This document shows positions 22,877 through 35,526 of a stretch of 64,000 nucleotides of DNA, piece by piece. Position 1 is the stretch's first letter, and each line of letters starts with the position of its first letter. The stretch is from Strongylocentrotus purpuratus (lineage: Eukaryota; Echinodermata; Echinoidea; Camarodonta; Strongylocentrotidae): NCBI RefSeq assembly GCF_000002235.5, contig NW_022145543.1, positions 744,001-808,000 of the forward strand, written 5' to 3'. A model generated the notes under the pieces. It was not told the DNA's origin, made no database searches, and worked only from the letters and a program-made list of their open reading frames with translations. The position numbers and the translations under genes were made by a program.

Positions 22877-25800
22877 TTACAACTTTGGAGCCGGGATGAT
22901 GACATGCGAGTCCTTCGGAGCGCTCTTGCAGAACTCGTCCCACGATCCGTCGTAGATCGCCACGTCCTCCTTCCCGACCACGTAGGCCGCGAGCGCGATC
23001 GTGCACGCGCTGATGCCCACGAAACACGAGCTAACGAGAGGCTGTGTGAGATCGATACCCGCCGATTGAAAAAGTTTGAGAATGTCTTCCCGCGCTACCA
23101 TGCGGTCGCTATCACTACGGACCATGCTGCTGAAAGGAACGTTGATCGACTTCAGGATGTACCCCAACGGCAAGTCTAGAAACAGAAAAGCAAAACAAAT
23201 ATTTGAATCAGTTATATGGAGCTTTGTCTTTCTAGCTTTCTTAGTCTTAAAATCCCTTTCGCCCTTTTCTTTTCATTTGTTGTCCTTCTTTTTATCGCTC
23301 TTTATATCTTCTTAACATACTTTGATTTTGTTTTTCGCATCATCTCATTTTCTTCCGTTCTAGACTAGAAAATCCATCTTTTCCTACTACTTTCAATTTA
23401 CATAATTTGACTATGTTTGATATTTACCTCTACTTCTTACTTATATTTTTACCATTAATTCTAGGTCTACGTCTTTTTTTATGTCTACTACTACTTCTAC
23501 GTCTATTTCTACGTCTACGTCTATTTCTACTTCTATTTCTACGTCTATTTCTTCTTCTACTACTACGTCTACTTCTACGTCTACTTGTACTTCTACGTCT
23601 ACTACTAATTCTACGTCTACTGCTACATCTACTACTAATTTCTACTTGTACTTCTACGTCTACTACTAATTCTACGTATACTGCTACTTCTACGTATACT
23701 GCTACTTCTACTTTTATTTCAACGTCTACTTCTGCGTCTTCTTCTATGCTAATTCTACTACTGCGTCTACGTCTACTTCTACGTCTACTACTACTTCTAT
23801 TTCTACGTCTACTTCTATGTCTACTTCTATTTCTAATTTGCTACCAAGTCTATTTCCACTTCTACGTCTACTTCTACGTCTACGTCTACTTCTACTTCTA
23901 CGTCTATTTCTACTGCTACTTGTATTTCAACGTCTACTTTTTACATCTACTTCTACTTCTACGTCTTCTACTACATCTACTTCTACTTCTACATCTACTT
24001 CTACTTCTACATCTACTCCTTCACTTCTACGTCTACTACTACTAATACTGCTACTTTTACGTCTACTGCTACAACTACTTGTAATACTATGTCTACTTCT
24101 ACGTCTACTACTACTGCTACTATTACTTCTACGTCTGCTTTTACTGGTACTATTATTTTACGTCTACTTCTACGTCTTCTTCTACGTCTACTTTTACGTA
24201 CTAAGTTTAAATCTACGTCTACTACTACTTCTACGTCTACTACGTCTATTTCTACTTCTACGACTACTCCTTTACTTCTACGTCTACTACTACTTATACT
24301 GCTACTTCTACGTCTACTGCTACAACTACTACTTCTTCTACTACTTCTATGTCTATTTCTAATCCTACCTCTACTTCTACTTCTACTTCTACGTCTACTT
24401 CTACGTCTACTTCTACGTCTACTTCTACTTCTACTTCTACCTCTACTACTGCGTCTACATCTACAACTACTTGTCCTACACTGTAAAAAAATAATAGTCG
24501 AAATAACTTAATAAAATTGAGGAAAAAATTGCCTTATTTTTATTAAGTTAATATTACCTACGGCATCTTAAGTAGAATTTACTTATTTTGCTGAATACAT
24601 TTTTACTCAGTTAAATCGAGTTACATTAATGTAAATAATTTAAGTATTATAATCATTTTAGATAATTTAAAAAAAAAACTATGATAGGATTACATATTGC
24701 ACGATTTGGTACCCATCTAATCTAACAAGTAACATCCACTACTTCTATTTAAGATTAATCACTAATCACTCTTTAAGATTTAACCGTATATATATATATA
24801 TATACCACCATCACAAACTATTACATACGCTTCAATTCGACACATATTGAAAGGCTCCAAATTTTATATATACTTGATCGTAGCATCTTAAAAGGAAAAT
24901 TGGTTGACAATTTCCTGAAATATCAAGTTTTGATTTGTTTTGAACTGGGTAACAATTAAAAATTGTCTTGTCTTTGCTTAGCCATGTTAAATGAATTAGT
25001 AAATGTTTTAAAGTCCTTAAATTTTGATTCAACCACAAAAAAGAATAGTTTTATTTAAAAAAGAGTTTAATTTGGTCTTAATGAATATTTATAAATTATG
25101 TAAATACTTCTATTACGCACTGCATCGGTCCTTACTTTAAAAAGATAAAAAATAATCAACATAAATTGTTTGAGTAATACGTATAATTTCTGATTTTGAG
25201 TTAAAATTACTAAATTAATACAAGCTGCAATTACATAAAGTTCTTATGTATTTGATTTTACTTAAATATTCCACGTATGTTCTACTAAATTGAAAGTTTG
25301 AGTTAGCATGACTTAAATTTAGTGCGTAAGTGGCAAAACTAATGTTTTCAAGTAAATTCTACATGGAAAAAATACGTAAAAATTACCAATGAACAAATTC
25401 TTTTTTACAGTGTAGTAAGTCTACATCTGCGTCTGCCGCTACTTCTACTACTGCGTCTACGTCTACTTCTACGTCTACTACTTATACTGCTACTTTTACG
25501 TCTACTGCTACAACTACTTGTAATATTATGTCTACTTCTACGTCTACTACTACTTCTACTTCTACAACTACTTGTGCTAGTAAGTCTACATCTGCGTCTG
25601 CTGCTACTTTTACTACTGCGTCTACGTCTACTTCTACTTCTTCGTCTACTGCTACAACTACTTGTACTATTATGTCTACTTCTACTACTACTGCTACTTC
25701 TCGGTATCCTTCTACGTCTATACTTCTACTTCTACGTCTACTTCTACTTTTACGTCTACTTTTACGTCTACTACTACGTCTACTACTAGTCTTCTACGTC

Positions 25801-27511
25801 TAGTCTAAATCTACATCTACGTCTACTGTTACTTGTACTTCTACGTCTACTTCTACTTCTACCTCTAATTCTACTTCTATTTCTATTTTCTATTTTCACG
25901 TCTACGTCTTCTTCTACTTCTACTTCCATATAATTCTGCGTCAAAGTCCTTTTTAAACTCTACGTCTATGGCTACTGCTACAACTACTTGTACTATTATG
26001 TCTACTTCTACTACTACTGCTACTTCTCCGTATCCTTCTACGTCTATACTTCTACTTCTACGTCTACTTCTACTTCTACTACTACTCCTACTACTACGCG
26101 TACTTCTACGTCTACTACTAAGTCTAAATCCACATCTACGTCTACTGCTACTTCTACTACTTCTTCTACTACCAATTCTACGTCTACTGCTACTTGTACT
26201 TCTACGTCTCCTTCTACTTCTACTTCTACCTCTACTTCTACTTCTATTTCTATTTTCTATCAACTTCTTCGTTTCTTCATTTCTGTTAACCTCTTCACAT
26301 CTTTCTCTGTTTTAAAAAAAAAAAAAAAAAAAATTTTTTTTATTCATGATACGTGTCTAATCCTTCTTACAGTTCTAATCATTCTCTTTCTCTTACTAGG
26401 CCAAATAGAATCCATACTGCCGTCGAACCATTCCGGTTGCCTACAATCAATCAAAGTGAAATTATCCGTCTTCTGGTTTTCCAAAACCTCATCGAAATTC
26501 TTGAGGAGACTGGGGTTAGCCGGCTTTGCCGAGAAAACCCGCTGGTCGACCACCGACTCGTCCCCGCTCTCGACTGCGTAACCATCTTCCTTCCACTGCT
26601 TTAATCCTCCATCCAGAACCGACACCTTTGGCAATGTTTGTAAGTGGGTTTGAAGGGGGAAATGAGAAATGCCAATATTTTTCTTTCATACATGAATTTC
26701 AACATAATTTCTGTACATTCATTATCATTACTATTTTTGCGTTGATTTCAAAAATGTCGTTCGAGATGAGAGAACTTTATTAAAAAAAGAGGAGAACGAA
26801 ATTACATATTGAAAATACTAATATAATAATCTTAATTTATATGGCACTTGATACGAAATACCGTCTCTAATAGTATTGCTTTACATATATTATCCCAGCC
26901 ATCAGATTCATTCGCACATAATGTGCACCATGTCCACTCCCTGGGTAGTATTCCTACAATAATTATGGTCACCGTAAGGGCATATGGCTATGACTTAAAC
27001 AAAGGCTTTCGTCATCCTATCGTGTCCCCATTTATCTCCTGGGTATGGAGTGGAAAATGTAGGTTAATGCCTTGCCAGAGGACATTAGTGCCATGTCAGG
27101 GGTCGAACCCACGACCTATGCATATCAAATCAAGTGCTTAAAATATTCGACTATATGACACCTCTACACGATAGAGAAATAAAGAAAGAAGGTCTTAATA
27201 TATGACTTCAAATTTAACGACAATTTTGTATTTTTTATGCAAAATGATCAATCAAATCTTAAATTGATCTTGCCAATGGCTCTCCTTTATCATTTGCAGC
27301 CCCCCCTCCCCCCTCTCCCTCCCCCTTATCTCTCTCTCTCTCTCTCTTTCTCCCTGCCTGTATCTTTCTCTTGCTATCCTTTTCTGTCTATCTCTCGTTT
27401 TAACTAAATAGCCCGTCACAGTATTATTCCTCTCAGTTTTATTCATTTCACTGTCTATTTCTATTTTCCCCTTCTTCCTCTTACATTTCCCTGTTTCACC
27501 CCCCTCCTGTT

Positions 27512-27542
<31 letters not shown>

Positions 27543-29954
27543 TTCTCTTGCATCCCTTTTCTGTCTATTTCTCGTTTTTACTAAATAGCCCCTCACAATA
27601 TCATTCCCCTCAGTTTTATTTATTTTACTCTTTATTTCTATCTCCCCCTTCTTCCTATTTCATTTCCCTGTTTCAACCCCCGTCTTCTCCTTATGCCGCG
27701 GTCATACCTTATCATGACCAAACAGTCTGAACATCCACCATGTCCGCGGTGCTGACATCATACGGAATATTGGGTCATTCTCGTACACGATGACGTGGGT
27801 CTCGTTGTCGATGCCGAGCTCACCGACGTACCTGTCATTCAACGAAAACTGGTAATGCTTCTTTTCAATAATGCCTTCCGCGATTGCTGATATCGTATAC
27901 ATTTTATTTTTAGACAATATTATTAGTACACCCGTTCAAAGAGTATACGATAAAGTAAACGCGACACTTTATTATACCAACTTCGCTTGTCCTATACTGT
28001 TTGAAAAAAAAAATACATACCGGAACAAACTAAAATGCACAAAGCATAACAACAACACAAAACAACTATCTGTAATGAGGTCATAGTTTTTTTTCTTTTT
28101 ACAACGTTCTCAAATTCATAAATTTCATAAATCCCATAAGAATTTATATTGCAATGCCTTTGAATAATTATTTGAAAAAAATGATAAACGTATATGTTAT
28201 TATATCAATTTCATCTACATCTACGTTGATTACCAAGTGTTTAGAACGTCACATCCGGTGTAAGGTGAACATTGCCTCATCGTTTATTATTACTCATTAC
28301 ATATTACTTATTAAAACAAATTTAACTTCAAAAAACGAAAACTCGAAGAAAAAAGGAAGAAAGAAAACAAGACAATCTATAGGGGCGGGTAACAAAAAGA
28401 CGACGTTGGGCTAGTTACAGCTTGTACCAGCAATAGATGATAGAGCCCATATCGAACGGAGGTGGGGGGGGGGGGGGGGCTAATATCAAAAGAGATAGAA
28501 CGATCTATATATACCCTCTGGCAACTAAACTCTAACGCCCCTTTTTTTTAATATATAATTTCTTTGTAATATGAGGAATGGCCGAGATAAGTGGTCAAAT
28601 GGGTGTGCGCAGTCCATACCCGTTCCTCTGCCTGCTTCTTTCAAAACTCCAATTAAACAACAACAAACAAGAACATCCCGTTCCCTGAAAACACAATCAA
28701 AATAATTATGATAAGGAAATACCTGCATTACAAAGTAAAATATGGTTTTATTACATCGCTAGAGTAGATCTTTGTTGATTTATTTAGTCAAGAGTAGAAA
28801 ATATTACATCTTACTATATCCGTCCGCCCCCCCCCCCCCCATTACAGAAGCAACACAACACACTCTTTAGTATCATCCAGACGACATTTTCCGATTGTAT
28901 TTGACCTTTAGAGTTCAAAGGCATGACCCCAGCGTACAATTTTCCATTCTCGCACCTGCTCGCACCCGCAATGCACGATATACAGTGCGTCCATGCAGCA
29001 AAAACGAAATCGAGAATTATCCATGTTTTATCCTAATTAAATCACAGTTATAATTAATTAATAAATGACACATATTTGTAAAGCTTAGATCCTCTTCTTT
29101 CATTTGATGCAACTCTTATGATGCATATTTCACGCATGAGTGATTAAAAACAATTTGAAGAGAGGAAACCAAAAAGTCATTTGGATTTGAATTTCAAGGA
29201 AGGAATCACATTTCTAGAAAGTTTAATTTCTGCCCTTTCATATGACACCTTAATCAGGAAAAATGAGCCAGGAATAACAAAGTTCTGTTCCGCGTTTAAA
29301 GTAGTGCTTGCATTTCCATAATTTGATTAAATGAGTTCGTTTTCACTGGCTAATTGCTGTAGCAACAAACAGGGTTGACAAAAGAAGACGAAAGACTTGA
29401 TGCGTGGCTGATCGTCAACGAAACGGATTTAAGTCTTTTGTTAACTCTTTTTGTTGCTACGGCACGCAGCCAGTGCAAACGAACTCGTTTAATCAAATTA
29501 TGGAAATGCGATTTTAAAATCAATTGTAAATAAACGTGCAATATTATTATTCAGAAATTTCAAGTCTGGATCCTTTGTCTGCTTCAGTTGATTAAGTCAT
29601 GGTTAAGTCAATAAAGTAAAATTACCACATACTTCGAAGAGCTGAGATGTGTGTGCGACTTAACAGACGATTTGATGATTATTTCACTTACTTTGCAAAG
29701 TTTTCGGCGGACGGGAGTGTGAATTCAAGGCGGGAAGTTTTATCTCGGCACTGGTTGAGATCGAAATGGACCGACCCAGGTACGTGTTCGGTCTGGTAGG
29801 CGTCTCGGCCCTCGGTCATGATACCCAGCCACGTGGCATCGATCACACGTAGTGTGCATGACGTCGACGATGATAACGATGACGACGGCGAAGTTTGTTC
29901 ACCTAGAGCATCGCTCAACCATTTTGTGCTCACCAGCGGTGCGGATGCAGCCAT
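22877..29954 (-). CDS. Rhodanese-like sulfurtransferase, copy A (MPST-related, altered active site)
   Basis: Four coding exons on the minus strand (29692-29954, 27708-27831, 26397-26625, 22877-23175) join in frame with GT/AG sites to give 304 residues. The family has two rhodanese domains, with the catalytic cysteine in the second. Domain 1 shows the WWMFRLFGHDK and VSVLDGG motifs; domain 2 ends with DVAIYDGSWDEF. The active loop around Cys256 reads CFVGIS, not CGSGVT (mercaptopyruvate sulfurtransferase) or CRKGVT (thiosulfate sulfurtransferase). By alignment from memory to human MPST, both substrate arginines (188, 197) are missing; the first position reads W in DCRQPEWFDG. The positions matching MPST Asp63 and His74 read N and F. 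A serine-rich insert (SPSSSLSSS) sits near residue 25. The start is an ATG opening MAASAPLVSTKWL. Introns 1 and 2 are absent from copies B and C. A sulfur-transfer role is likely by family; the substrate is unknown. Confidence 0.9.
23462..24478. repeat. CTACTT/CTACGT satellite, left block
   Basis: About 1 kb of imperfect hexanucleotide repeats, mainly TCTACT, TCTACG and CTACTG, fills intron 3 of copy A. The long open frames here encode only S/T- or L/R-rich low-complexity runs and are artefacts. Confidence 0.95.
24479..25412. mobile_element. 934-bp MITE inserted in the satellite
   Basis: The element begins CACTGTAAAAAA and ends TTTTTTACAGTG, with TA on both sides. The flanks, joined without one TA, read CTTGTCCTAGTAAGTC, which matches an uninterrupted satellite segment near 25,569 (CTTGTGCTAGTAAGTC). 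That internal empty site supports a TA target duplication, as in Tc1/mariner-type elements. The body is strongly AT-rich with no transposase frame, so it is non-autonomous. Confidence 0.8.
25413..26252. repeat. CTACTT/CTACGT satellite, right block
   Basis: This continues the left block after the MITE. It contains longer-period duplications: ACTACTTGTACTATTATGTC recurs at about 25,656 and 25,983, so higher-order units have been copied. Confidence 0.9.
26870..27165 (-). mobile_element. SINE, reverse orientation, in intron 2 of copy A
   Basis: On the minus strand a B box GGTTCGACCCC (about 27,099-27,109) is followed by the shared body (CACTAATGTCCTCTGGCAAG, CCATACCCAGGAGATAAAT). The tRNA head is diverged. 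Confidence 0.6.
27300..27690. repeat. Pyrimidine-rich tandem duplication, 177-bp period
   Basis: (TC)n tracts and the phrase TTCTGTCTAT.TCTCGTTTT.ACTAAATAGCCC recur at 27,382 and 27,559, each followed by the same pyrimidine-rich sequence. It lies in intron 2 of copy A. Confidence 0.75.
28462..28480. repeat. Poly-G tract in intron 1 of copy A
   Basis: A near-pure run of G residues. Comparable poly-C runs occur near 28,827, 33,487, 34,218, 43,760 and 60,972. Confidence 0.8.
29310..29509. mobile_element. 200-bp fold-back element in intron 1 of copy A
   Basis: The ends are GCATTTCCATAATTTGATTA and its exact inverse. The arms extend about 75 bp with small mismatches and include GTTGCTAC/GTAGCAAC. 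No clear target duplication was seen. Confidence 0.7.
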
Positions 29955-30698
29955 GTTTAGACTGATTCAGTTTTGTGCACTGAATAGTGTGTATAGCAAA
30001 TGAGCGAAAGAAGAGGCTGGCACTGCATATCAGACAGATCATTTATGTATGTCCTTTTATCTGTTTACAAGTTGTGTTTGCCCAGCGCGATTGTGCGTCT
30101 TCACTTATCTCACTGTTATGTTAAACCTCAGTCACACCCACCTCCAATCCAGACAGTGTATCCAGGTGATAAACATTGTGTAGAGCATTTTCCTCGCACC
30201 CCAAAGAGCTTCACAATAGGCTATTTTCGTAATATAATCAAATTTAATGAACAAATCTTTGTTAAGTACCTCGTTACAAAAGATTTCATGCATTCACCTG
30301 GTACGAATAACATGTTAGGCTATATTCCAATGGCCAGAATTCGAATTGCATATTATACAGGCTCGCTATTGTTAAGTAGCACAAGCCGTAAATGTTTGTC
30401 CAACCTGCATACGTTCACAGTAACTGTTGACACGCTGTGAACGTCGACCATAATACGCCGTCAGACTTGAGTTGAGAGGAATTTAAGTTGGCAGGCTCGA
30501 TCGGAGAGAGAGAGAGAGAAAGAGATAGAGGGTGGGGTCGGTGGGGGTGGGCTTCGGTGGGCTGTACAACTGAAGAACTCGAGCCGCTACAAACGACCCC
30601 ATATCGACTCCACACCGACCGATCGCTGTTCGCCGTTGGAGATAACGTGACCGGTCTCTTGTTGGACTGCTGTTGGTCTCGTTGGTGTGAATCGGGTA

Positions 30699-30821
30699 TA
30701 TTAGGGACTTTTAGATTCGCACGAAGACAATAGGTCTATGCTACGATCGACGTCCTTGTAATGCACTGCCTTGAATGGACGTCACACGTATCAGTCCACG
30801 CAAATCTAAAAGTCCTTAATA
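30699..30821. mobile_element. Small fold-back MITE upstream of copy A
   Basis: The left end TATTAGGGACTTTTAGATT and right end AATCTAAAAGTCCTTAATA are inverted repeats around a roughly 85-bp unique centre. Confidence 0.7.
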
Positions 30822-31310
30822 TGGACGACGAAAACTACAACGAAAAAATATCACGGATATGAACGGGGTTTGTTATATAAATAAATGCACAGAGCTGTAA
30901 ATAATGTGGACATGCTTCAAACGCGATCACACATCGTTGTGTCAGGAAGAACTTGGAGTAAAACAGGGGCAATATTACCATAGCATTGGAATTTGAGACT
31001 GGTAAAAAAAGGATTAAGGTATGAAATACGACTGATTTAAAGCATAGTAAGTTTAGTAATGTAGACCTGTTTAAATCGATGGATGTTAATACCGAAATCC
31101 CTTGCTCCCGAATAACTAAATTCACACTTAACATCTACGGGTGAAATGTGGCTTAAACCTGTGTTATTGCTATTGCTATGTCGGTGAGCCTTTGGCAAGC
31201 TCTCAGTACGTCATTGGGAGTAGATTTCGTGCAAGAAATAGGCAAGAAACGGAATATATAGCCTACTTCAAAGATAAAATGAAATACGTTAGTAAACTAA
31301 CCGTTCTATA

Positions 31311-31455
31311 GGAAGGAGAAAGAGAGATCGAGAGAGAGAAAGAGAGAGAGGGGGTGGAGAAGAGTGATTAAGAGAGAGCGGGCGACAGTTAGGAAGTGTG
31401 AGAGAGAGAGAGAGAGAGAGAGTGTGTGTGAGAGAGAGAGAAAGAGAGAAAGAGG
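31311..31455. repeat. (GA)n-rich tract
   Basis: Purine-rich GA repeats with a short GT interruption. Confidence 0.85.
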
Positions 31456-34369
31456 AATTGTTAGTAAAAAAAAATACATCACTAAATATTAAACGAATGT
31501 CATTACCAGTGTATTATATCGAGAGACCGAGTATTATCAGGTAAGGTATATTTATAGGTGCATCATTAGTCATTTTCTTTATAAACAAAAAGCAGTGTCG
31601 TTCAACAAACTAAATATACTCGTAGGCCTAGTTGAAGCGCGATCGAGTACGTGGTAACTATATTAAGGCCTAAACAAAAAGATATTGTATTCCCGGGTTG
31701 TATTGTGCCAAAACATGGGTCGGTCGTTCGGCAATCTTTTTTTTCTTCTCTGCTCTATGGGCTGATATTTCTCAGTTTTGAATAAAACTACTTTGTCCCA
31801 TTTGCAGGTAAATAAAATGAAAACGTTAAATTCCAACGGCATTTAAAATACTTATTTTAGAACTTCCCTCAAAACAAAAGGGTTTGAAAAGGCTTTTTGT
31901 GGGAAAATATCGACCAATGATAGTTGTCGAATCGACATAAGTGATTGCAATCACCCAAGTAATAGTCTAATTTTCAGACCCTTGTACCGGCCGAATGGTC
32001 GTATATTTTGTGCTGCACAAAGATTCAATCAGTTTAATTTTGGCTGTTACAAGTAGTAGGTTATTGATGTGGACAAATGGTCATGTATCTGTTACAGCTC
32101 ATTTTATGTATGTAATTACCAAAGAAAAAAGATGTCAGTCAGTCACTCAAAAGTGTCTGACAGGGAAATCTAGAAGTAAACGGATTTCCTTGCATAATGA
32201 ATACAAAGCCACTGCTAACGTTTAAATTTCACAGATAGGACATGCATGACACATTCATAATTCCTGCAAAGTTCTACAGAATTTGATGTTGGCTGCAAAA
32301 AGGACATAGTAAAAAAAAAAAAAAAATAAATAAAAGCCGACCGTAGATTTCTAAATTGTGGGGTCGCAAAGGGCAATACGACATCTTTATTTTAACGCCT
32401 AATAGAGCTCGGTAACAGCTTTGATTTTGTGATGATGCGGGTAAAACCTATCGAAATCTTTAGCGGATCCAAGAGGCACGAGTAACTTCCCCACCCCCGC
32501 AAGGTTCCCCTTTGCGAACCTTAAAACACCAACTAACGAAAAAGACTAAAGTTCCCCCAAACCTGTTCCCCACGGCAGATGATAGCCTCCTTTTGTATGT
32601 CTTCTTGGCACTTTTTTAAAGAAATGTGCTCCACCCTCGCCCCAAATCCTAGATCCGCTATTGACTGGAAATGGTTACACATGTTGCCCTTTTACATGAT
32701 ATTAATATAAATTCGTATCTGTATTATGGCTCAGTTTTCCCAGGGTTAGAAACGTATACATACTACTTCAAGGAACTTGTAAGATAATTTTGTTTAATGA
32801 CTTTCATTTCAATTGGAGAAATCATACAAACAATACAAACCAAGTAGCAGGTTTAAATCGGTGCGAAAGCGAAGCACGTCCAAATATCAAGTATAGTTGA
32901 AGAACGATATGGCATCATAGGTCTATTTATATACATCGAAAACTGGTCGATAACAGCTAAACATTATAGTGGGCTTTATCTAAAGGCTGTTAATATTTTA
33001 AGAATTTTAAGAATATAATCTTCTGTCTTCTGCAAGATGTAATAAATAAGAGCATATATAATCATGTCGCGTGCATATGAACATTTGGTCTTCTTGTATT
33101 ATTTTTCGTTCATTTAATATAACTATTAAGGATTAAACTTGATTGGTACAATATTCAAAATGCACATAAATATGCATTAGAAGAAAATGGTTTCGCAAGA
33201 AAAAAGGTTCTTGTCTCAAGTTACCATAAATATGCCGTTAAATCGAATGAGAACCATCATAATCATAATAAGGACTTTTAATCTAATTGTTACTTTTAAA
33301 GTATGGAAGAGACCGTCGTAATCGAGGAAAACAAGTATTGAAGTGCCTATTATGAGCGACGGACAAGCCTTCTCGTGGCCTCGCACAGATTGACTGAAAT
33401 GTGAATATGAACGGGCCTATGTCTAAAATACATAGAAGTATAATATAAGGCGGGGGACGGGAAGGGGGCTGGGGCAGGGCACTAGCCCCCCCCCCCCCCC
33501 GAGAATGTTAAAATTTACAATAATCATTCGAGCACCCGTCGGGTAGGCGTGAGGTAGGTTTGATATATTAATCATTTTGATATCTCAGGTTAATATATTA
33601 TGTACTCAAAGTGTTTATTTTTTTGTTTTTATACATACTACAACTTCAGGGGCACTTGGCAGAGACTCGCATTTATTTTGTCCTGTTTTGAATGAAAATA
33701 TCTCAAGACTGTACCATTCTCCTTTCTTTCTAATTTTCAATTTCAACTCTGTCCTAATTCTCTATCCCTCTCCTCCAATCTTTCGTATATTCTCTGATCA
33801 ACTTTTCTTTTTTCTCCTTCCTTCTCTTCCTCTTTTTAGTTCCGTCTCTCTCTCTCCTTTCTTTGTAACATTTGATGACACAGAAGTTTTTAAAGTTTTT
33901 AATATTTGTAATATATTTCGATTTTGATGTAATATTTGAGAGATTTATTGTTTCATTATACATGATTAATGGTTGTAGGTTTTAGTCATTCATATTTTGA
34001 CCATATTTTATTGTGCTGTACATTGACTTTGTAAATTGAGCAATTACAGCTGTCCAGCTGCATGTTCTTTTATTGCAATAAACCGAATCAATTCAATTTA
34101 ATTTAATTAAATTTGTCCTACAATTTCGCATGCTCACGAAAAGGAACTATCTTCTTTCCTTTTGTTTTGCTAGCTAGCTCGCACGGTATATTATTACGGC
34201 AGGAAATTTTATCCTCACCCCCCCCCCCCCCGGCTCCCCGACAAAATTTGTGCTCGAACGTTAATGTTAAAGACTGATTCAAGTCAAACTGAATGATTAT
34301 CGTTTACATCAAGATCAAATAAAAATCTTATATCACTGCCTATCTGCTTATGGACATGATGGAATATTT

Positions 34370-34500
34370 TTTTTTATTCGATTTGATTTCTGCATGTTTA
34401 AAAACACAATAACTGAATAAGAAAGAACATGTATAACACGTAAGGTATAATACAAAATGCAAACAATGATAAATTCATGTCAAAATGCGATTTACATAAT
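34370..34500 (-). mobile_element. Possible LINE 3' tail, reverse orientation
   Basis: TTGATTTCTGCATGTTTAAA followed by AT-rich sequence resembles the stretch at 37,590-37,800 (GACTTTATTTCTGCATTCAA). Both look like the reverse complement of a LINE 3' end. Weak evidence. Confidence 0.3.
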
Positions 34501-34509
34501 ATGAATTTA

Positions 34510-35510
34510 CGCAATTTACGCAATCAAGCTAGTCTCGATGAAGCCTGCAATAGGTTGGAAACATGTATAGGCGAGTTGAGTCGATGGATGTCAAGCAATA
34601 TGCTGAAACTTAATGAAGACAAATCGGAAATCATCATTCTGTCATCCAGCAGACTCCGCCCTTCAGGTGATCTGAGCCTGCAGATTGGAAACGCCACTGT
34701 TGATCCATCAACAACTGTTAAAAATCTTGGTGTTTATTTTGACCAGACTTTGTCAATGTCGGAACATGTTCGTAGAGTGTGCCAGGTGGCCAATTTCCAT
34801 ATGAGAAACATATGTCATGTGAGAAAGTACCTTACAGGTGAAGCTTGTAGTCATGCAGTACGTTCTCTAGTTTTGAGCAGGCTTGATTACGGTAATTCCC
34901 TTCTGGCAAATGTGAATGCCGGGGATTTAAAAAGACTTCAAAAAATTCAAAATCGAGCGGCTCGTCTGGTGCTTGGTGCAAAGAAAAGAGAGCCAAGTGC
35001 TCCTCTGTTGAAGCAACTACACTGGCTTCCCATCAAACAGCGAATTGAATTCAAACTAGCACTTTTAGTGTACAAGTGCTTAATGCATTCTGCTCCACAC
35101 TATCTGTCTATCATGCTTACTACTCCTCCAGTTTCCAGATATTATCTGCGTTCACGGAACGATCAGACACTATTACTGATCCCACGCACCAACACCAAGG
35201 CAGCCGAACGCTCATTCTCTTATGCTGGACCATCCACCTGGAACACTCTACCACAACACCTCCGCCTATGTAGTACAGAAGACACTTTCAAAAAGAAACT
35301 TAAAACCCAGCTCTTTCCATCTTGAATCCATAATGTACATTTTGAGTAGCTAAATTTTCTTTTTGTTCATAATATCTTAATTACTGTTCCTTGTTTAATT
35401 GTTATGATTTGTATGTCTCTTTTCTGTTGTATAGCGCTCTGATCAGTTTGTCTGTAGTAGCGCTCAATAAGAATCAATTATTATTATTATTATTATTATG
35501 AAAAACTTGA
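34510..35510 (+). mobile_element. 5'-truncated LINE (L2/CR1-type reverse transcriptase remnant)
   Basis: An open frame (ATG at 34477, stop at 35325, 282 codons) encodes only the C-terminal part of a non-LTR reverse transcriptase. It includes LSRWMSSNMLKLNEDKSEII, NLGVYFDQTLSMSEHVRR, SRLDYGNSLL and LKQLHWLPIKQRIEFKLALL. These are hallmarks of the L2/CR1 group. The catalytic palm and the endonuclease are missing, so this is a dead-on-arrival copy. The reading frame is still open to its natural end (TFKKKLKTQLFPS), which suggests a fairly recent insertion. A 3' UTR with AGCGCTCAATAAGAATCAAT and an (ATT)n tail ends near 35,500. Confidence 0.88.
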
Positions 35511-35526
35511 TGTTTCTATTTCTATA

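Larger units (their letters stand above)
29955..34369. other. Spacer upstream of copy A
   Basis: The immediate 5' flank of copy A (29,955-30,500) presumably holds its promoter; no TATA box stood out. Further out lie a fold-back element at 30,699-30,821, a purine tract at 31,311-31,455 and poly-C runs. Near 33,880-34,110 is a tail that looks like a LINE 3' end (TTGCAATAAACCGAATCAAT). A 146-codon open frame at 30,000-30,440 has no recognised motif. Confidence 0.4.

Noticed and set aside
23407-24511. Several long plus-strand open frames (up to 212 codons) rich in S/T or L/R
   Set aside because: They are translations of the CTACTT/CTACGT satellite in different frames; low complexity in every frame and located in an intron of copy A.
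25528-26581. Further S/T-, L- or R-rich frames on both strands
   Set aside because: Same satellite artefact; one also runs into the antisense of a real exon of copy A.
30000-30440. 146-codon open frame upstream of copy A
   Set aside because: No known motif and composition like the non-coding surroundings.
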